Shown: positions 32,951-40,150, counted from the stretch's first letter. The stretch is 64,000 nucleotides of DNA from Haloplanus sp. HW8-1 (GCF_023703795.1 NZ_CP098518.1:1798001-1862000), one strand, 5' to 3'. Numbers and translations are program-made. The notes: generated by a model not told the origin, from the sequence alone.

Positions 32951-33119
32951 GGACAGAATGTTATTACAATCAGGGATATATGTTCCTTAGAATTTCGTCC
33001 GATAATACATCCCAAGTCGGATACCGATGTGATCGAGAACTCCGGACAACCAGCCTTATTCCCGAGCGTACTTCCGCGGGGCAATTAATCAGACTTGAGT
33101 TCGAAGTAGTGCTACAGTT

Positions 33120-33464
33120 ATGGCAAATGGGACTCAGATTGCATTATCGACCCTTCAGATCGTCGGATTAGTTCTTCCGGTTACTCTTATCGGAGGCCGG
33201 TTCTATCTGGATCTCCTGGAAAATCGAGCTGCTGTCTCTGGGAGTCCTACGGATCGGAAGAAGATAGCAGACTTCCTCAAACATCTCTCCCTCATCGCCA
33301 GTCTGCTAATCGCTTCTGCTGCTTTGTCTATCGCTTTTCTTATTCTCCATGCCGATCTCGGTCTAATTCTTCTCGCAGCGCTCGGTCTTATGGGCTTCGC
33401 GTTCGCCTATTTCATCACCATACTGCAGAGTATGAAAAAGGAAATTGAACCCGACGTGATGTGA
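33120..33464 (+). CDS. three-to-four-TM membrane protein in an AT-rich patch
   Basis: 114 residues. Hydrophobic segments are LQIVGLVLPVTLIGG (residues 12-26), LIASLLIASAALSIAFLILH (about 57-76) and LILLAALGLMGFAFAYFITI (about 81-100). It has no recognised family. Its low GC content relative to neighbours suggests recent acquisition. Confidence 0.55.
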   Translation: MANGTQIALSTLQIVGLVLPVTLIGGRFYLDLLENRAAVSGSPTDRKKIADFLKHLSLIASLLIASAALSIAFLILHADLGLILLAALGLMGFAFAYFITILQSMKKEIEPDVM

Positions 33465-33612
33465 AATTCTCGGATGAACGGTGGCAGTCGTCAGTGGTAC
33501 GTCCGAGAAGACCGGAAAGTCAGACACGATCGCCCTCGACGCCGGCGTGATCACGGTCGAAAGTACTAGATGCTCACGGTTCTTTGACTGATTTGTGAGG
33601 TAATCGGACGCG

Positions 33613-34197
33613 ATGAAGATGGAGGATCACGACGACCACGACGGTAGGAAGGTATGGCTACGTCCCGAGGAGGTCGACGACCTGCTCGACGAAGCGGACG
33701 GGACGACACAGACAGTAGCGCTCGGACTACTCGCTCGGTGCGGACTGCGCGTTGCCGAGGCGGCCGACGTGACGCCCGCCGACGTCGTCGACACGCCCGT
33801 CGGACCGTTCGTCCGCGTGCAGGACGGGAAGGGATCGAAGTACCGAGAGACGCCCGTCCCGACCGATCTCGCGGCGTCCATGCGGGCGCTGGCGGACGTG
33901 CGCGACGAGGCCGCCGACACGCCGCTCGTCGATCGCTCGACGCGTACGATCCGGCGGTGGGTCACCACAGCCGGCGAACGGCTCTACGCCGATACGGGCG
34001 ACGAGGGATGGACCTACCTCGGTCCGCACGATCTCCGGCGGACGTGGGGCACCCTGCTCGTCGAGCGTGAAGTCGAGCCCGGATTGGTGATGGAGTGGGG
34101 TGGGTGGGAGGACTGGGAGACGTTTCGGGAGCACTACCTCGGCGCGTACAGTCTGGATGCGCAGCGACGGGGCAGGGAGAAAGTCACCTGGTTGTAG
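33613..34197 (+). CDS. short tyrosine recombinase (integrase catalytic domain)
   Basis: 194 residues, essentially a catalytic domain without the usual core-binding N terminus. Catalytic residues can be placed: Arg in CGLRVAEA, Lys in GKGSKYRETPV, HxxR in GPHDLRRTWG, the GGWEDWETF segment in place of the His/Trp box, and Tyr in REHYLGAYS. It lies 4 kb from the main integrase. Two broken copies of the same type follow attR, so this lineage has been repeatedly acquired here. It may serve a nested element or be a second recombinase of the provirus. Confidence 0.8.
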   Translation: MKMEDHDDHDGRKVWLRPEEVDDLLDEADGTTQTVALGLLARCGLRVAEAADVTPADVVDTPVGPFVRVQDGKGSKYRETPVPTDLAASMRALADVRDEAADTPLVDRSTRTIRRWVTTAGERLYADTGDEGWTYLGPHDLRRTWGTLLVEREVEPGLVMEWGGWEDWETFREHYLGAYSLDAQRRGREKVTWL

Positions 34198-34343
34198 CAA
34201 GCTACTTCCTTATAAACTAATCACCCCTTTCGTTCAACTGAAATTCGCCTTCCCGTCCGCCGATTGTAAACCCGTCATTCCACTTTCGCTCCGGTCTACA
34301 CATCGTTATACGGATTGGGGGTTTTGCTTGAATCGGGGTTGAT

Positions 34344-34362
34344 GCACCCGCCGCCCGTCACA
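34344..34362 (+). repeat. 19-bp direct repeat, copy 1
   Basis: GCACCCGCCGCCCGTCACA, repeated exactly at 34617-34635. The two copies enclose the 69-residue membrane ORF. They could be target-site or recombination scars, or protein-binding sites. Confidence 0.6.
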
Positions 34363-34369
34363 AGGATCG

Positions 34370-34579
34370 GTGCATTCCCCACTCCCTCACATGGGAGGAC
34401 GCTCGACGCCCGGTGACCCTGATCACCGAACTGAGACCGCAGAGACAGAGGCCGATGACAGGTTGGTTAGATCGAAGATGTTGTTGGAAGTCGTCTGGTT
34501 GGGGCTGAAGGTCGCACTGCTCATCGCGGGCGCACTCGCCGTGGCGTTCGGCATACTCCCGCCTGAGCAAGTGTTGTAG
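34370..34579 (+). CDS. 69-residue single-TM protein between direct repeats
   Basis: A polar, acidic N terminus (SPLPHMGGRSTPGDPDHRTE and on) precedes one membrane segment VVWLGLKVALLIAGALAVAF (about residues 41-60) and a short end. It lies between two exact 19-bp direct repeats. No family was recognised; coding is supported mainly by the clear soluble/membrane division. Confidence 0.45.
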   Translation: MHSPLPHMGGRSTPGDPDHRTETAETEADDRLVRSKMLLEVVWLGLKVALLIAGALAVAFGILPPEQVL

Positions 34580-34616
34580 CAAGCGAGCGGGACTGAACAA
34601 CCTTCTTGGTTGGTCA

Positions 34617-34635
34617 GCACCCGCCGCCCGTCACA
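34617..34635 (+). repeat. 19-bp direct repeat, copy 2
   Basis: An exact copy of 34344-34362, 273 bases downstream in the same orientation. Confidence 0.6.
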
Positions 34636-34781
34636 CCACATCCTCCGTAGAGTGGGAATATAATACTTCGCCATCAGTGTGAAAGTGATTCATGAAGAGT
34701 AACTATCTGCTATATTTGGAAGATAGCAAGTCTGAGACACCGAATTATACTGTCGCTTGAGTATCGAATCTCCGTACTGCG

Positions 34782-35080
34782 AAGAAAGAGTTTTTCACGG
34801 AGTCTCGTCTACCAGTAACCGCTTCCAGTACTGGCGGGCCCGATGGATTACTCGGGCCTCCGTACCTACGACCCGACAGTGATGCGTAGATCCTTGGCCT
34901 GACGGACGAGGATCACGAGCGCGACCATCGTTGTCGGGTCGGCCGAGACGCTAAGCTCAAGCACTGTCTATCACCTCTCTTTGGTTGTCACTCTTCAGTT
35001 CGCGGGCGATCCTCACTCCATCGCGGGAGTGCGGAAGAACGGAAACCGCAGTCTTCCAGTACTGGCGGGACCGTTCTTCG
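34782..35080. repeat. 0.3-kb repeat, copy 1 (inside provirus)
   Basis: 299 bases that align almost end to end with 39536-39831, with about nine of ten bases identical by eye. Each copy contains two occurrences of CTTCCAGTACTGGCGGG (here 34822-34838 and 35053-35069) about 230 bases apart. The minus strand carries a conserved small ORF. The block is probably part of a recurrent haloarchaeal integrative-element module. Confidence 0.8.
34866..34964 (-). CDS. conserved 32-residue hydrophobic mini-ORF, copy 1
   Basis: GTG start overlapping the stop of the 65-codon frame upstream. The core SADPTTMVALVILVRQAKDL includes a hydrophobic stretch, and the peptide ends RITVGS. The copy at 39620-39727 differs by only two conservative changes in the shared 30 residues (T/A and V/I), while several other base changes between the copies are silent in this frame. 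That pattern supports translation. Confidence 0.5.
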   Translation of the reverse strand: MLELSVSADPTTMVALVILVRQAKDLRITVGS

Positions 35081-35154
35081 TGCAAGATGATGGGAATCGG
35101 TGGTGTAAAGGCGTTGGTTCGATCAACACATCCGGTTTCTAGATATTTTGGCAC
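34957..35154 (-). CDS. 65-codon ORF partly within the repeat
   Basis: MPKYLETGCVDRTNAFTPPI precedes a repeat-encoded part with SRQYWKTAVSVLPHSR. In the other repeat copy the same frame stops right after HSRK, so only the RQYWKTAVSVLPHSR part is shared. The last codons overlap the GTG of the 32-residue mini-ORF. It may be a fragment of a larger ancestral gene. Confidence 0.3.
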   Translation of the reverse strand: MPKYLETGCVDRTNAFTPPIPIILHEERSRQYWKTAVSVLPHSRDGVRIARELKSDNQREVIDSA

Positions 35155-35289
35155 TCACAGGCCGCGAGACACCGATATATGCCTCTGTCTGCATCCCCAA
35201 TATGAATGGTATGTAGATCAGGGTGAAAATGAATCGCCCGACAATGGTAAATCGGGTCGACGTTACCGTACATGGATGCATCAATTCTG

Positions 35290-35568
35290 TCATCCCACCG
35301 TCCGCCGTCGAGGAAGGCTCTCCGCGTCGAGTTCACCCGCGAGATATAGATAGCCGAGCGTCGTCAGTTCGTACATCGACGCGCCACGGTAGATCGGGGC
35401 GATGAGACCCGCGTCGCGTAGCTCCTCGCAACGCTCCTCGATCCGCTCCTCCGACGCCGTGAATCGGAAGTGGCGGCTCATCGTCCCCGGTGACGCCCAT
35501 CCGTCATCGGCGAGGTGTTCGAGAATCCGCTCGTCGAGTTGGTGCATCCACTTCGCCGGTCGGCGCAC
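35290..35568 (-). CDS. winged-helix DNA-binding protein
   Basis: 92 residues. The pattern WMHQLDERILEHLADDGWAS, SPGTMSRHFRFTASEERIEE and CEELRDAGLIAPIYRGAS is the haloarchaeal winged-helix type, ending in a helix with YELTTLGYLYLAGELDAE. It follows the phiH1-type repressor gene after 3 bases, so the two are co-transcribed. It is probably part of a lysogeny control module. Confidence 0.7.
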   Translation of the reverse strand: MRRPAKWMHQLDERILEHLADDGWASPGTMSRHFRFTASEERIEERCEELRDAGLIAPIYRGASMYELTTLGYLYLAGELDAESLPRRRTVG

Positions 35569-35571
35569 GAG

Positions 35572-35892
35572 TTACCCCTCCTGCTCTTCACTCGCGTCGC
35601 GGATGCCGTTGGCCGCCGCGCCGCCGTTCTCGTCGAGACGAACCCAGTTCTGTGTGTCGAGCGTCCCGTCGAGATACGCCTCGCCGTCGTCGGTGAGGAC
35701 GTACACGCCGTTTCCGAGGTGGCGGAGTAGCCCCTCATCGGCGAGTTTTCGACATCGTCGAGCGATGTGCTGGCGAGAATAGTGAATCGGCCCCTCCTCC
35801 ATCATTTCCGTTGGCGAGCCCGATTCGTTTTCGCGTATAAATTCCAACACTCTGTCATCAACCAACGTCATCCAGTCACCGGAGTGGCGCAT
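35572..35892 (-). CDS. phiH1 repressor-like winged-helix protein
   Basis: 106 residues from the ATG at 35892 (MRHSGDWMTLVDDRVLEFIR). An upstream in-frame ATG is less likely because family members begin MR.SG.WM...DDRILE. The recognition region HYSRQHIARRCRKLADEGLL and wing LRHLGNGVYVLTDDGEAYLD are typical of the haloarchaeal phiH1-repressor family, which holds haloviruses in lysogeny. A divergent early operon and a palindromic operator lie upstream, so it is the best candidate for the provirus immunity repressor. Confidence 0.75.
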   Translation of the reverse strand: MRHSGDWMTLVDDRVLEFIRENESGSPTEMMEEGPIHYSRQHIARRCRKLADEGLLRHLGNGVYVLTDDGEAYLDGTLDTQNWVRLDENGGAAANGIRDASEEQEG

Positions 35893-36137
35893 TTGTTCTC
35901 GGTGATTAGGTCTATTCCGGCGCACTTGTCATCAGTCAAATTAGCATTAATGGCACTTTAGCTCTATAGCGGCTCGTCGTAACATTCATGTTCCAGTGGA
36001 ATAACTGTGTGTCACGGAACCGACGCGAGACTCTGTTGGCACTACGAGGTTGGTCGGTGACGCGGGCGGTGTCTGAAGCACCCCCCGCGTTACGGTTCCG
36101 CGGTTAAGCCATGTTAACCGCAAACACCACGGGACGA
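35893..36137. promoter_or_regulatory. divergent control region between repressor and integrase operon
   Basis: 245 bases with AT-rich patches near the repressor (CAAATTAGCATTAATGG, about 35939-35955; CTCTATAGC) that suit its promoter, and a palindrome at 36101-36120 before the rightward genes. No ORF is supported. It probably acts as the lysogeny switch. Confidence 0.45.
36101..36120. promoter_or_regulatory. 20-bp palindromic operator candidate
   Basis: CGGTTAAGCCATGTTAACCG has perfect 7-bp arms (CGGTTAA/TTAACCG) around a 6-base centre. It includes an ATG (36111) that would otherwise be the earliest start of the next ORF; the operator makes the later ATG at 36138 preferable. The likely ligand is one of the two winged-helix proteins just upstream. 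Confidence 0.5.
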
Positions 36138-36707
36138 ATGTCCCGCACGACCGGAAACGGACCGAGCGGAAATCAACCTGACGACGGCGACTGCGTCGTC
36201 TGTGGTGACCCGGCGGACGGGATCGACGCGCCCACGCGCCAGCCTATCTGTCGGCGCTGTGCGTCGATCCGGTGCGACGGCGGACAGGAGATCCGACCGG
36301 GACGCCGGCGCGTCACGTCGTCGATCACCTTCGGCGGCGCTTCGAGCAACTACGTCAGTACGCCCGGCGACGACGTGAACCACCTCAGCGGGGAGGTGAG
36401 TATCGAGGTGTCCGGCGCGTCGTCGGACTACCCGCACCCGACGCGGCTTCAACGGGAGATCGAGGCCGCCGTCGCCGACGTGCTCGACGACTACACCGAT
36501 CGGGTGAGCGACGACGTCGACCGCGGCGACGGTGTCGAGACGGACGGCGGTCTTCTCACCGGCGGCGGCCGCTATCACGTCGTCTGTTCGGACTGTACGT
36601 TGGAGGACCTGAAGCGCGAGCGTCATCAGGCCGCCCGTGCCGTCGACGATCACCGGACCGACGAGCCGTCCCACTCCGTGCGCTTCGAGGAGGTGCGCGG
36701 ACGGTGA
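36138..36707 (+). CDS. zinc-finger protein, first gene of the integrase operon
   Basis: 189 residues from the ATG at 36138. An N-terminal zinc-binding part has CVVCGDPADG and ICRRCASIRC (about residues 20-46); a further CSDC pair occurs near residue 151. The middle is an unusual Ser/Gly-rich beta region (SITFGGASSNYVSTPG). No enzymatic motif is seen. The stop overlaps the GTG of the next gene, so four genes through the integrase form one operon. Confidence 0.6.
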   Translation: MSRTTGNGPSGNQPDDGDCVVCGDPADGIDAPTRQPICRRCASIRCDGGQEIRPGRRRVTSSITFGGASSNYVSTPGDDVNHLSGEVSIEVSGASSDYPHPTRLQREIEAAVADVLDDYTDRVSDDVDRGDGVETDGGLLTGGGRYHVVCSDCTLEDLKRERHQAARAVDDHRTDEPSHSVRFEEVRGR

Positions 36708-36865
36708 GCCACTACTCCGACCACGAGAAGGTGATGCACAAGCTGCTCGGTGCCGCCTTCTTCATGACCTACACCGGCCACCACCGGATGGCCGCCGAGA
36801 TCGCCGCGACGGCCGACACGTACTGGAAGGACGTGCAGCAGAACGGGAGTGATGGGCGTGACTGA
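36704..36865 (+). CDS. 53-residue provirus protein
   Basis: GTG-started, overlapping the previous stop (GTGA). MSHYSDHEKVMHKLLGAAFF and the rest (TGHHRMAAEIAATADTYWKD) form an amphipathic helical protein rich in His and Met. No family was recognised; translation is supported by overlaps on both sides. Confidence 0.5.
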   Translation: MSHYSDHEKVMHKLLGAAFFMTYTGHHRMAAEIAATADTYWKDVQQNGSDGRD

Positions 36866-37094
36866 CGGCGACGCCTACTCGGTGACGGTGAAGATGACCC
36901 GCGGGACGTCGAGCGACGACAAGGAAGTCGTGAAGACGGAGGTGTCGGCGAACACGCTCGACGAACTCGACGAGAAGATGGACGCCGTCCGCGAGCGGAT
37001 GGACGACTGGGCCGGCGACCTGCGCGAGATCCAGCCGGTAGCCCACCCCGCCGGTCACGACGATCAGGCGACGCTCGGGGAGGGGTCGACGTGA
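36852..37094 (+). CDS. 80-residue provirus protein preceding the integrase
   Basis: [20 protein letters not shown] gives two beta-strands, followed by a long charged helix ([20 protein letters not shown]). It overlaps both neighbours and the integrase GTG starts within its stop (GTGA). It could be an excisionase-like or accessory factor by position, but no motif supports that. Confidence 0.5.
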   Translation: MGVTDGDAYSVTVKMTRGTSSDDKEVVKTEVSANTLDELDEKMDAVRERMDDWAGDLREIQPVAHPAGHDDQATLGEGST

Positions 37095-38107
37095 GCGACG
37101 ACCTCGAACCGCTCACGCCCGAGGAGGGCGTCGAGTGGTACCTCGAAAGTCGCGCCGGCGAGGACGCCGCCCACACCGTCGAGAACAAGAAGTACCGTCT
37201 CGCGCCGTTCGTCGAGTTCTGCGAGGACCGCGGGATCGAGAACCTGAACGACCTCGGCGGCCGCGAGATCTTCCGATTCTACAAGCGCCGGAAGGGGACG
37301 GTGAAGGACGTAACGCTGAAGAACCACCTCGCCACGCTCCGCGTCGCACTCGACTTCTGGGCGGGGATCGACGCCGTCGAGGAGGGGCTTCGGGAGGACG
37401 TTCCGATGCCCGACCTCTCCGACGAAGACGAGACCAACGAGACGGTTCTCCGCGAGGAGCGCGGCGGCGACGTGCTCGACGACCTCGGCACGTTCCGGTA
37501 CGCGTCGCGGGATCACGTCGTCTTCCTGCTGCTGTGGGAGACGGGGTGCCGGATGGGCGCGCTGTACGGTCTCGATCTCGAAGACTTCGACGCGGACGAG
37601 CCCTGCGTGAAGTTTCGGCATCGTCCCGAGTCGGGGACGCCGCTGAAGAACGAGGAACGCGGCGAGCGCGACGTGTGGCTCGGGACGCCGGTCGCGGCCG
37701 TCGTCGAGGACTACGTCGCTCACACCCGCGAGCCTACCGACGGAGATCGGGACCCGCTCGTCACCTCGAAGAAGGGCAACCGCTTGAGCAAGACGAGCAT
37801 CCGCGAGACGGTGTACCGAGTGACCCGGCCCTGCGTGTGGAACGGGTGCCCGCACGACCGCGACCCCGCGGAGTGTGATGCTGCCCGGTACCAGAAAGAG
37901 GCGAGCAAGTGCCCGTCCTCGGTGTCGTCGCACCCGCTCCGGAAGGGCGCTATCTCGCGGGACCTGAACGAGGGCGTTCCTCGGGAGGTCGTCAGCGAGC
38001 GGATGGACGTCACCGAGAAAATCCTCGAAAAGCACTACGACAAGCGGACGGAGCGCGAGAAGATGGAAGTTCGCCGCCGCCTCATGCGGGAGGTGAGCGA
38101 CCGATGA
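37091..38107 (+). CDS. tyrosine integrase (XerC/D-like) of the provirus
   Basis: 338 residues, full length. An N-terminal SAM-like core-binding domain covers about residues 8-100 ([20 protein letters not shown] and on). Catalytic residues: Arg in [13 protein letters not shown], HxxR in [14 protein letters not shown], then KHYDKRT with the nucleophilic Tyr. A cysteine/histidine insertion ([12 protein letters not shown], later KCPSSV) may bind zinc. It is the last gene before attR, the normal position for a tRNA-targeting integrase. Confidence 0.9.
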   Translation: MSDDLEPLTPEEGVEWYLESRAGEDAAHTVENKKYRLAPFVEFCEDRGIENLNDLGGREIFRFYKRRKGTVKDVTLKNHLATLRVALDFWAGIDAVEEGLREDVPMPDLSDEDETNETVLREERGGDVLDDLGTFRYASRDHVVFLLLWETGCRMGALYGLDLEDFDADEPCVKFRHRPESGTPLKNEERGERDVWLGTPVAAVVEDYVAHTREPTDGDRDPLVTSKKGNRLSKTSIRETVYRVTRPCVWNGCPHDRDPAECDAARYQKEASKCPSSVSSHPLRKGAISRDLNEGVPREVVSERMDVTEKILEKHYDKRTEREKMEVRRRLMREVSDR

Positions 38108-38142
38108 TGCGCTTCAACGCGGTGGGTCGGAGCGCGCCGGTC

Positions 38143-38163
38143 GGTCAACCCCCGGCGAGTCCA
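38143..38163 (+). repeat. attR-like copy of the tRNA-Ala 3' end
   Basis: The last 13 bases (38151-38163) match the tRNA-Ala end exactly. Over 21 bases, 18 match (GGTCAACCCCCGGCGAGTCCA against the tRNA T-loop and acceptor). The imperfect upstream part suggests that crossover occurred within the last 13 bases or that this att came with the virus from another host. Confidence 0.7.
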
Positions 38164-38337
38164 CTACCCCGTTTATTCCTGCCGAACTACGACGATAAGC
38201 GACAGTAGTGCGTCTCCTGTCGTATTCTACGACGGGAGAGGAACCGTAACGAATCGCGCTTCTGAGCGAAGGACCGACGATTTCGAATCCGTCTCCTCGC
38301 TGTCCCCCGATACGATCGAAGGAAACCTGGAGTGGTC
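38164..38337. other. interval after attR, possible left end of an older element
   Basis: No gene is seen. The final part (about 38311-38344) resembles 16597-16628, which lies the same distance after attL, ending in an identical 13-mer GTGGTCGGCGTGA. This suggests that a second, related element once sat in tandem here. Confidence 0.35.
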
Positions 38338-38770
38338 GGCGTGACGCGCGCGGACGTGGACGAGAACGCCGTCGGGGTGGGTGGTGCGGGTACAGCGTGG
38401 GAAAGGCGACAAGTACCGCGAGACGCCGCTGACGGATTCGTTGGCGGCGACGATCAACGCCTACGCCGACGTCCGCGACGGCGGTCCCGACGACCCGCTC
38501 GTGCCGCGCACCACGCGCACCGTTCGCGACTGGGTCACCACCATCGGCGAGCATCGGCTCGACGAGACCGGCGACGACGAATGGTCCCACCTGTCGGCGC
38601 ACGACCTACGGCGCACCTGGGGGACGCTGCTCGTCGACGACGAAGTTGAGCCCGGGCTCGTCATGGAGTGGGGCGGGTGGGAAGACTGGGAGACGTTTCG
38701 GGAGGCGTACCTCGGTACCTATTCGACGAAAGCGAATACTCGGGCGCGGGCGAAAGTCGACTGGCTCTAA
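38338..38770 (+). pseudogene. truncated and frameshifted short integrase
   Basis: From about 38395 the frame encodes RGKGDKYRETPL, SAHDLRRTWGTLL, MEWGGWEDWETFREAYLGTY and ends VDWL, closely matching the intact integrase at 33613. The preceding part (VTRADVDENAVG) is in another frame and the first third is missing. The gene is therefore inactive unless a shorter product works alone. It lies 175 bases beyond attR. Confidence 0.75.
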
Positions 38771-38829
38771 CCGACCTTTCACCGCCGACTGGCGTAAGTT
38801 AGATGAATCTGTATGCAGTCTGTATACAC

Positions 38830-39027
38830 ATGAGTACATCCATTCGAGTCTCAGACGACACAAAAGAGATGCTGGAGAGCCTGAAGCGTGATGACGAGAC
38901 GTTTGATGAGCTTCTCGAACGACTCGCACAGAGCGAGAAACCCATCAACGTCGGCGCTTGGAGTGAAGAGGAAGCCGACCGCGCACGGGAGGCTGTGAAG
39001 CGTTCTCGGGAGAGTTTCGAACGGTGA
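38830..39027 (+). CDS. vapB: VapB-type antitoxin
   Basis: 65 residues from the ATG at 38830 (MSTSIRVSDDTKEMLESLKR); an in-frame ATG nine codons earlier is less likely because the family starts near the first beta-strand. The N-terminal strand-helix-helix DNA-binding part is followed by a tail (ERLAQSEKPINVGAWSEEEA) that would occupy the toxin active site. The stop overlaps the toxin start. TGCAGTCTGTATACACATG just upstream contains an AT-rich element suitable for autoregulation. Confidence 0.8.
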   Translation: MSTSIRVSDDTKEMLESLKRDDETFDELLERLAQSEKPINVGAWSEEEADRAREAVKRSRESFER

Positions 39028-39422
39028 CCTTCCTCGATTCCTCCGTTATCATCGACATGCTCGAAGGCGTCCCGGATGTCGTCAAGTACGTCGAAGACCG
39101 CGGGCAGCCCTACCTCACGTCGTCGCTCTGCGTCTTCGAGGTGATCGACGGGGAAGTCGGCTCGGGAGAAACCGATGTTGTCGGCGTTCGGCAGGAGTTC
39201 GGTGGCGTTCGCTCACTCGACCTGAACGAGCAGATCGCCATGGAGGCCGGCCGGATGCAAGACAGGCTGCTGGACGACGGCGAACGAATGGCTGCCCGCG
39301 ACCTCCTGATCGCCGCGACTGCGCGGTCCACGGGAGATGAACTCATCGTTGCCGACAGTGACTTCGAAACCCGACATCTATCCGACCTGATGGACGTGAC
39401 GAACCTCCGCGCTGAAGACTGA
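39024..39422 (+). CDS. vapC: VapC-type PIN-domain toxin
   Basis: 132 residues from the GTG overlapping the antitoxin stop (GTGA). Acidic metal-binding residues of the PIN nuclease are visible: Asp in MTFLDSSVIID, Glu in CVFEVIDGE, Asp in AARDLLIAATA and Asp in IVADSDFE. Such toxins cut tRNA or rRNA when freed from VapB. The pair lies in the remnant zone next to the provirus and could stabilise it against loss. Confidence 0.85.
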   Translation: MTFLDSSVIIDMLEGVPDVVKYVEDRGQPYLTSSLCVFEVIDGEVGSGETDVVGVRQEFGGVRSLDLNEQIAMEAGRMQDRLLDDGERMAARDLLIAATARSTGDELIVADSDFETRHLSDLMDVTNLRAED

Positions 39423-39535
39423 GAACGGCGCCAGTTGGAAATTCACCCGACCCCGCTCATTAGTCCGGTCGCGCCGTCGGGAGAGCAGAAATGGTTGCGA
39501 TGGCATCGTCTGGCTGTAATAGCCCGAATACCACA

Positions 39536-39831
39536 AAGAAAGAGTTTTTCACAGAGTCTACTCTACCAGTAACTGCTTCCAGTACTGGCGGGCCCGATGG
39601 ATTACTCGGGCCTCCGTACCTACGACCCGATAGTGATGCGTAGGTCCTTGGCCTGACGGACGAGGATCACGAGCGCGACCATCGTCGCCGGGTCTGCCGA
39701 GACGCTAAGCTCGATGACTTTGATCACCTCCTTTGGTTGTCACTGGTCGGTTCGAGGGCGATCCTCACTCACTTGCGTGAGTGCGGAAGAACGGAAACCG
39801 CAGTCTTCCAGTACTGGCGGGCCGTTCTTCG
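39536..39831. repeat. 0.3-kb repeat, copy 2 (outside provirus)
   Basis: 296 bases aligned with 34782-35080, including both copies of CTTCCAGTACTGGCGGG (39576-39592 and 39805-39821). It is followed about 105 bases later by a broken integrase of the 33613 type. Confidence 0.8.
39620..39727 (-). CDS. conserved 35-residue hydrophobic mini-ORF, copy 2
   Basis: GTG start giving MIKVIELSVSADPATMVALV, then ILVRQAKDLRITIGS. It matches the provirus copy at 34866-34964 in 28 of the last 30 residues, with conservative replacements. It is either a small membrane-active peptide or a residue of a decayed gene; conservation favours the former. Confidence 0.5.
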   Translation of the reverse strand: MIKVIELSVSADPATMVALVILVRQAKDLRITIGS

Positions 39832-39936
39832 TATACGACGTAAATCGACCACGCTTCTTAAACGCTCGCTCGCGTGCGTCCGGCTCCAAAGAAAGTTTTC
39901 GATTCCCAAAATTCTGAGAGTGATGGAGCCGTTACA

Positions 39937-40150
39937 GACGGATGGCTGTACGCCGACACGGGCGACGACGGTGGATTTTTCCTCGGTCCGTACGACCTCC
40001 GGCGTACTTGGCATTTTGCTCGTCGAGCGCGAAGTCGAGCCCGGGCTCGTCATGAAGTGGGGCGGCTGGGAGGACTGGGAGACGTTTCGGGAGCACTATC
40101 TCGGGGCGTACAGCCTCGACGCGCAACAGCGCGGGATGGAAAAGGTCGGC
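39937..40150 (+). pseudogene. 3' fragment of a short integrase with frameshift
   Basis: One frame encodes DGWLYADTGDDGGFFLGPYD then LRRTW. After a small deletion near 40010 the frame shifts and continues LLVEREVEPGLVMKWGGWED and REHYLGAYSLDAQQRGMEKV. Both parts match the integrase at 33613. The fragment is cut at its 3' end by the palindromic element at 40150, which probably inserted into the gene. Confidence 0.75.

Larger units (their letters stand above)
16436..38163. mobile_element. tRNA-Ala-integrated provirus, sphaerolipovirus/SNJ1-like
   Basis: About 21.7 kb bounded by attL in tRNA-Ala and an imperfect tRNA 3'-end copy, with a tyrosine integrase 44 bases inside the right end. The interior has a leftward operon of mostly overlapping genes: packaging ATPase, a 98-residue membrane protein and adjacent 173- and 251-residue capsid-like proteins. 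I recall that order from SH1/HHIV-2/SNJ1-type tailless icosahedral haloviruses. Regulators lie at both ends. No replication protein, tail or portal gene was recognised. An S-layer-type gene and an AT-rich patch look like cargo or secondary insertions. Confidence 0.8.

Noticed and set aside
34344-34362. Similarity of the 19-bp repeat to the conserved CCGCCCGTCA site near the 3' end of 16S rRNA
   Set aside because: The shared string is about 10 bases and no flanking rRNA sequence is present, so it is best taken as chance.
35139-35336. 65-codon minus-strand ORF in the provirus right part
   Set aside because: Cys/His/Arg-rich composition, no coupling to neighbours, no domain, and a partly overlapping open frame on the other strand. 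Coding is not supported.
16436-38163. Assignment of the provirus to pleolipoviruses
   Set aside because: No spike plus small membrane protein pair of the HRPV type and no rolling-circle Rep or pleolipovirus-type NTPase was recognised. The ATPase and capsid-pair order fits sphaerolipovirus-like viruses better.
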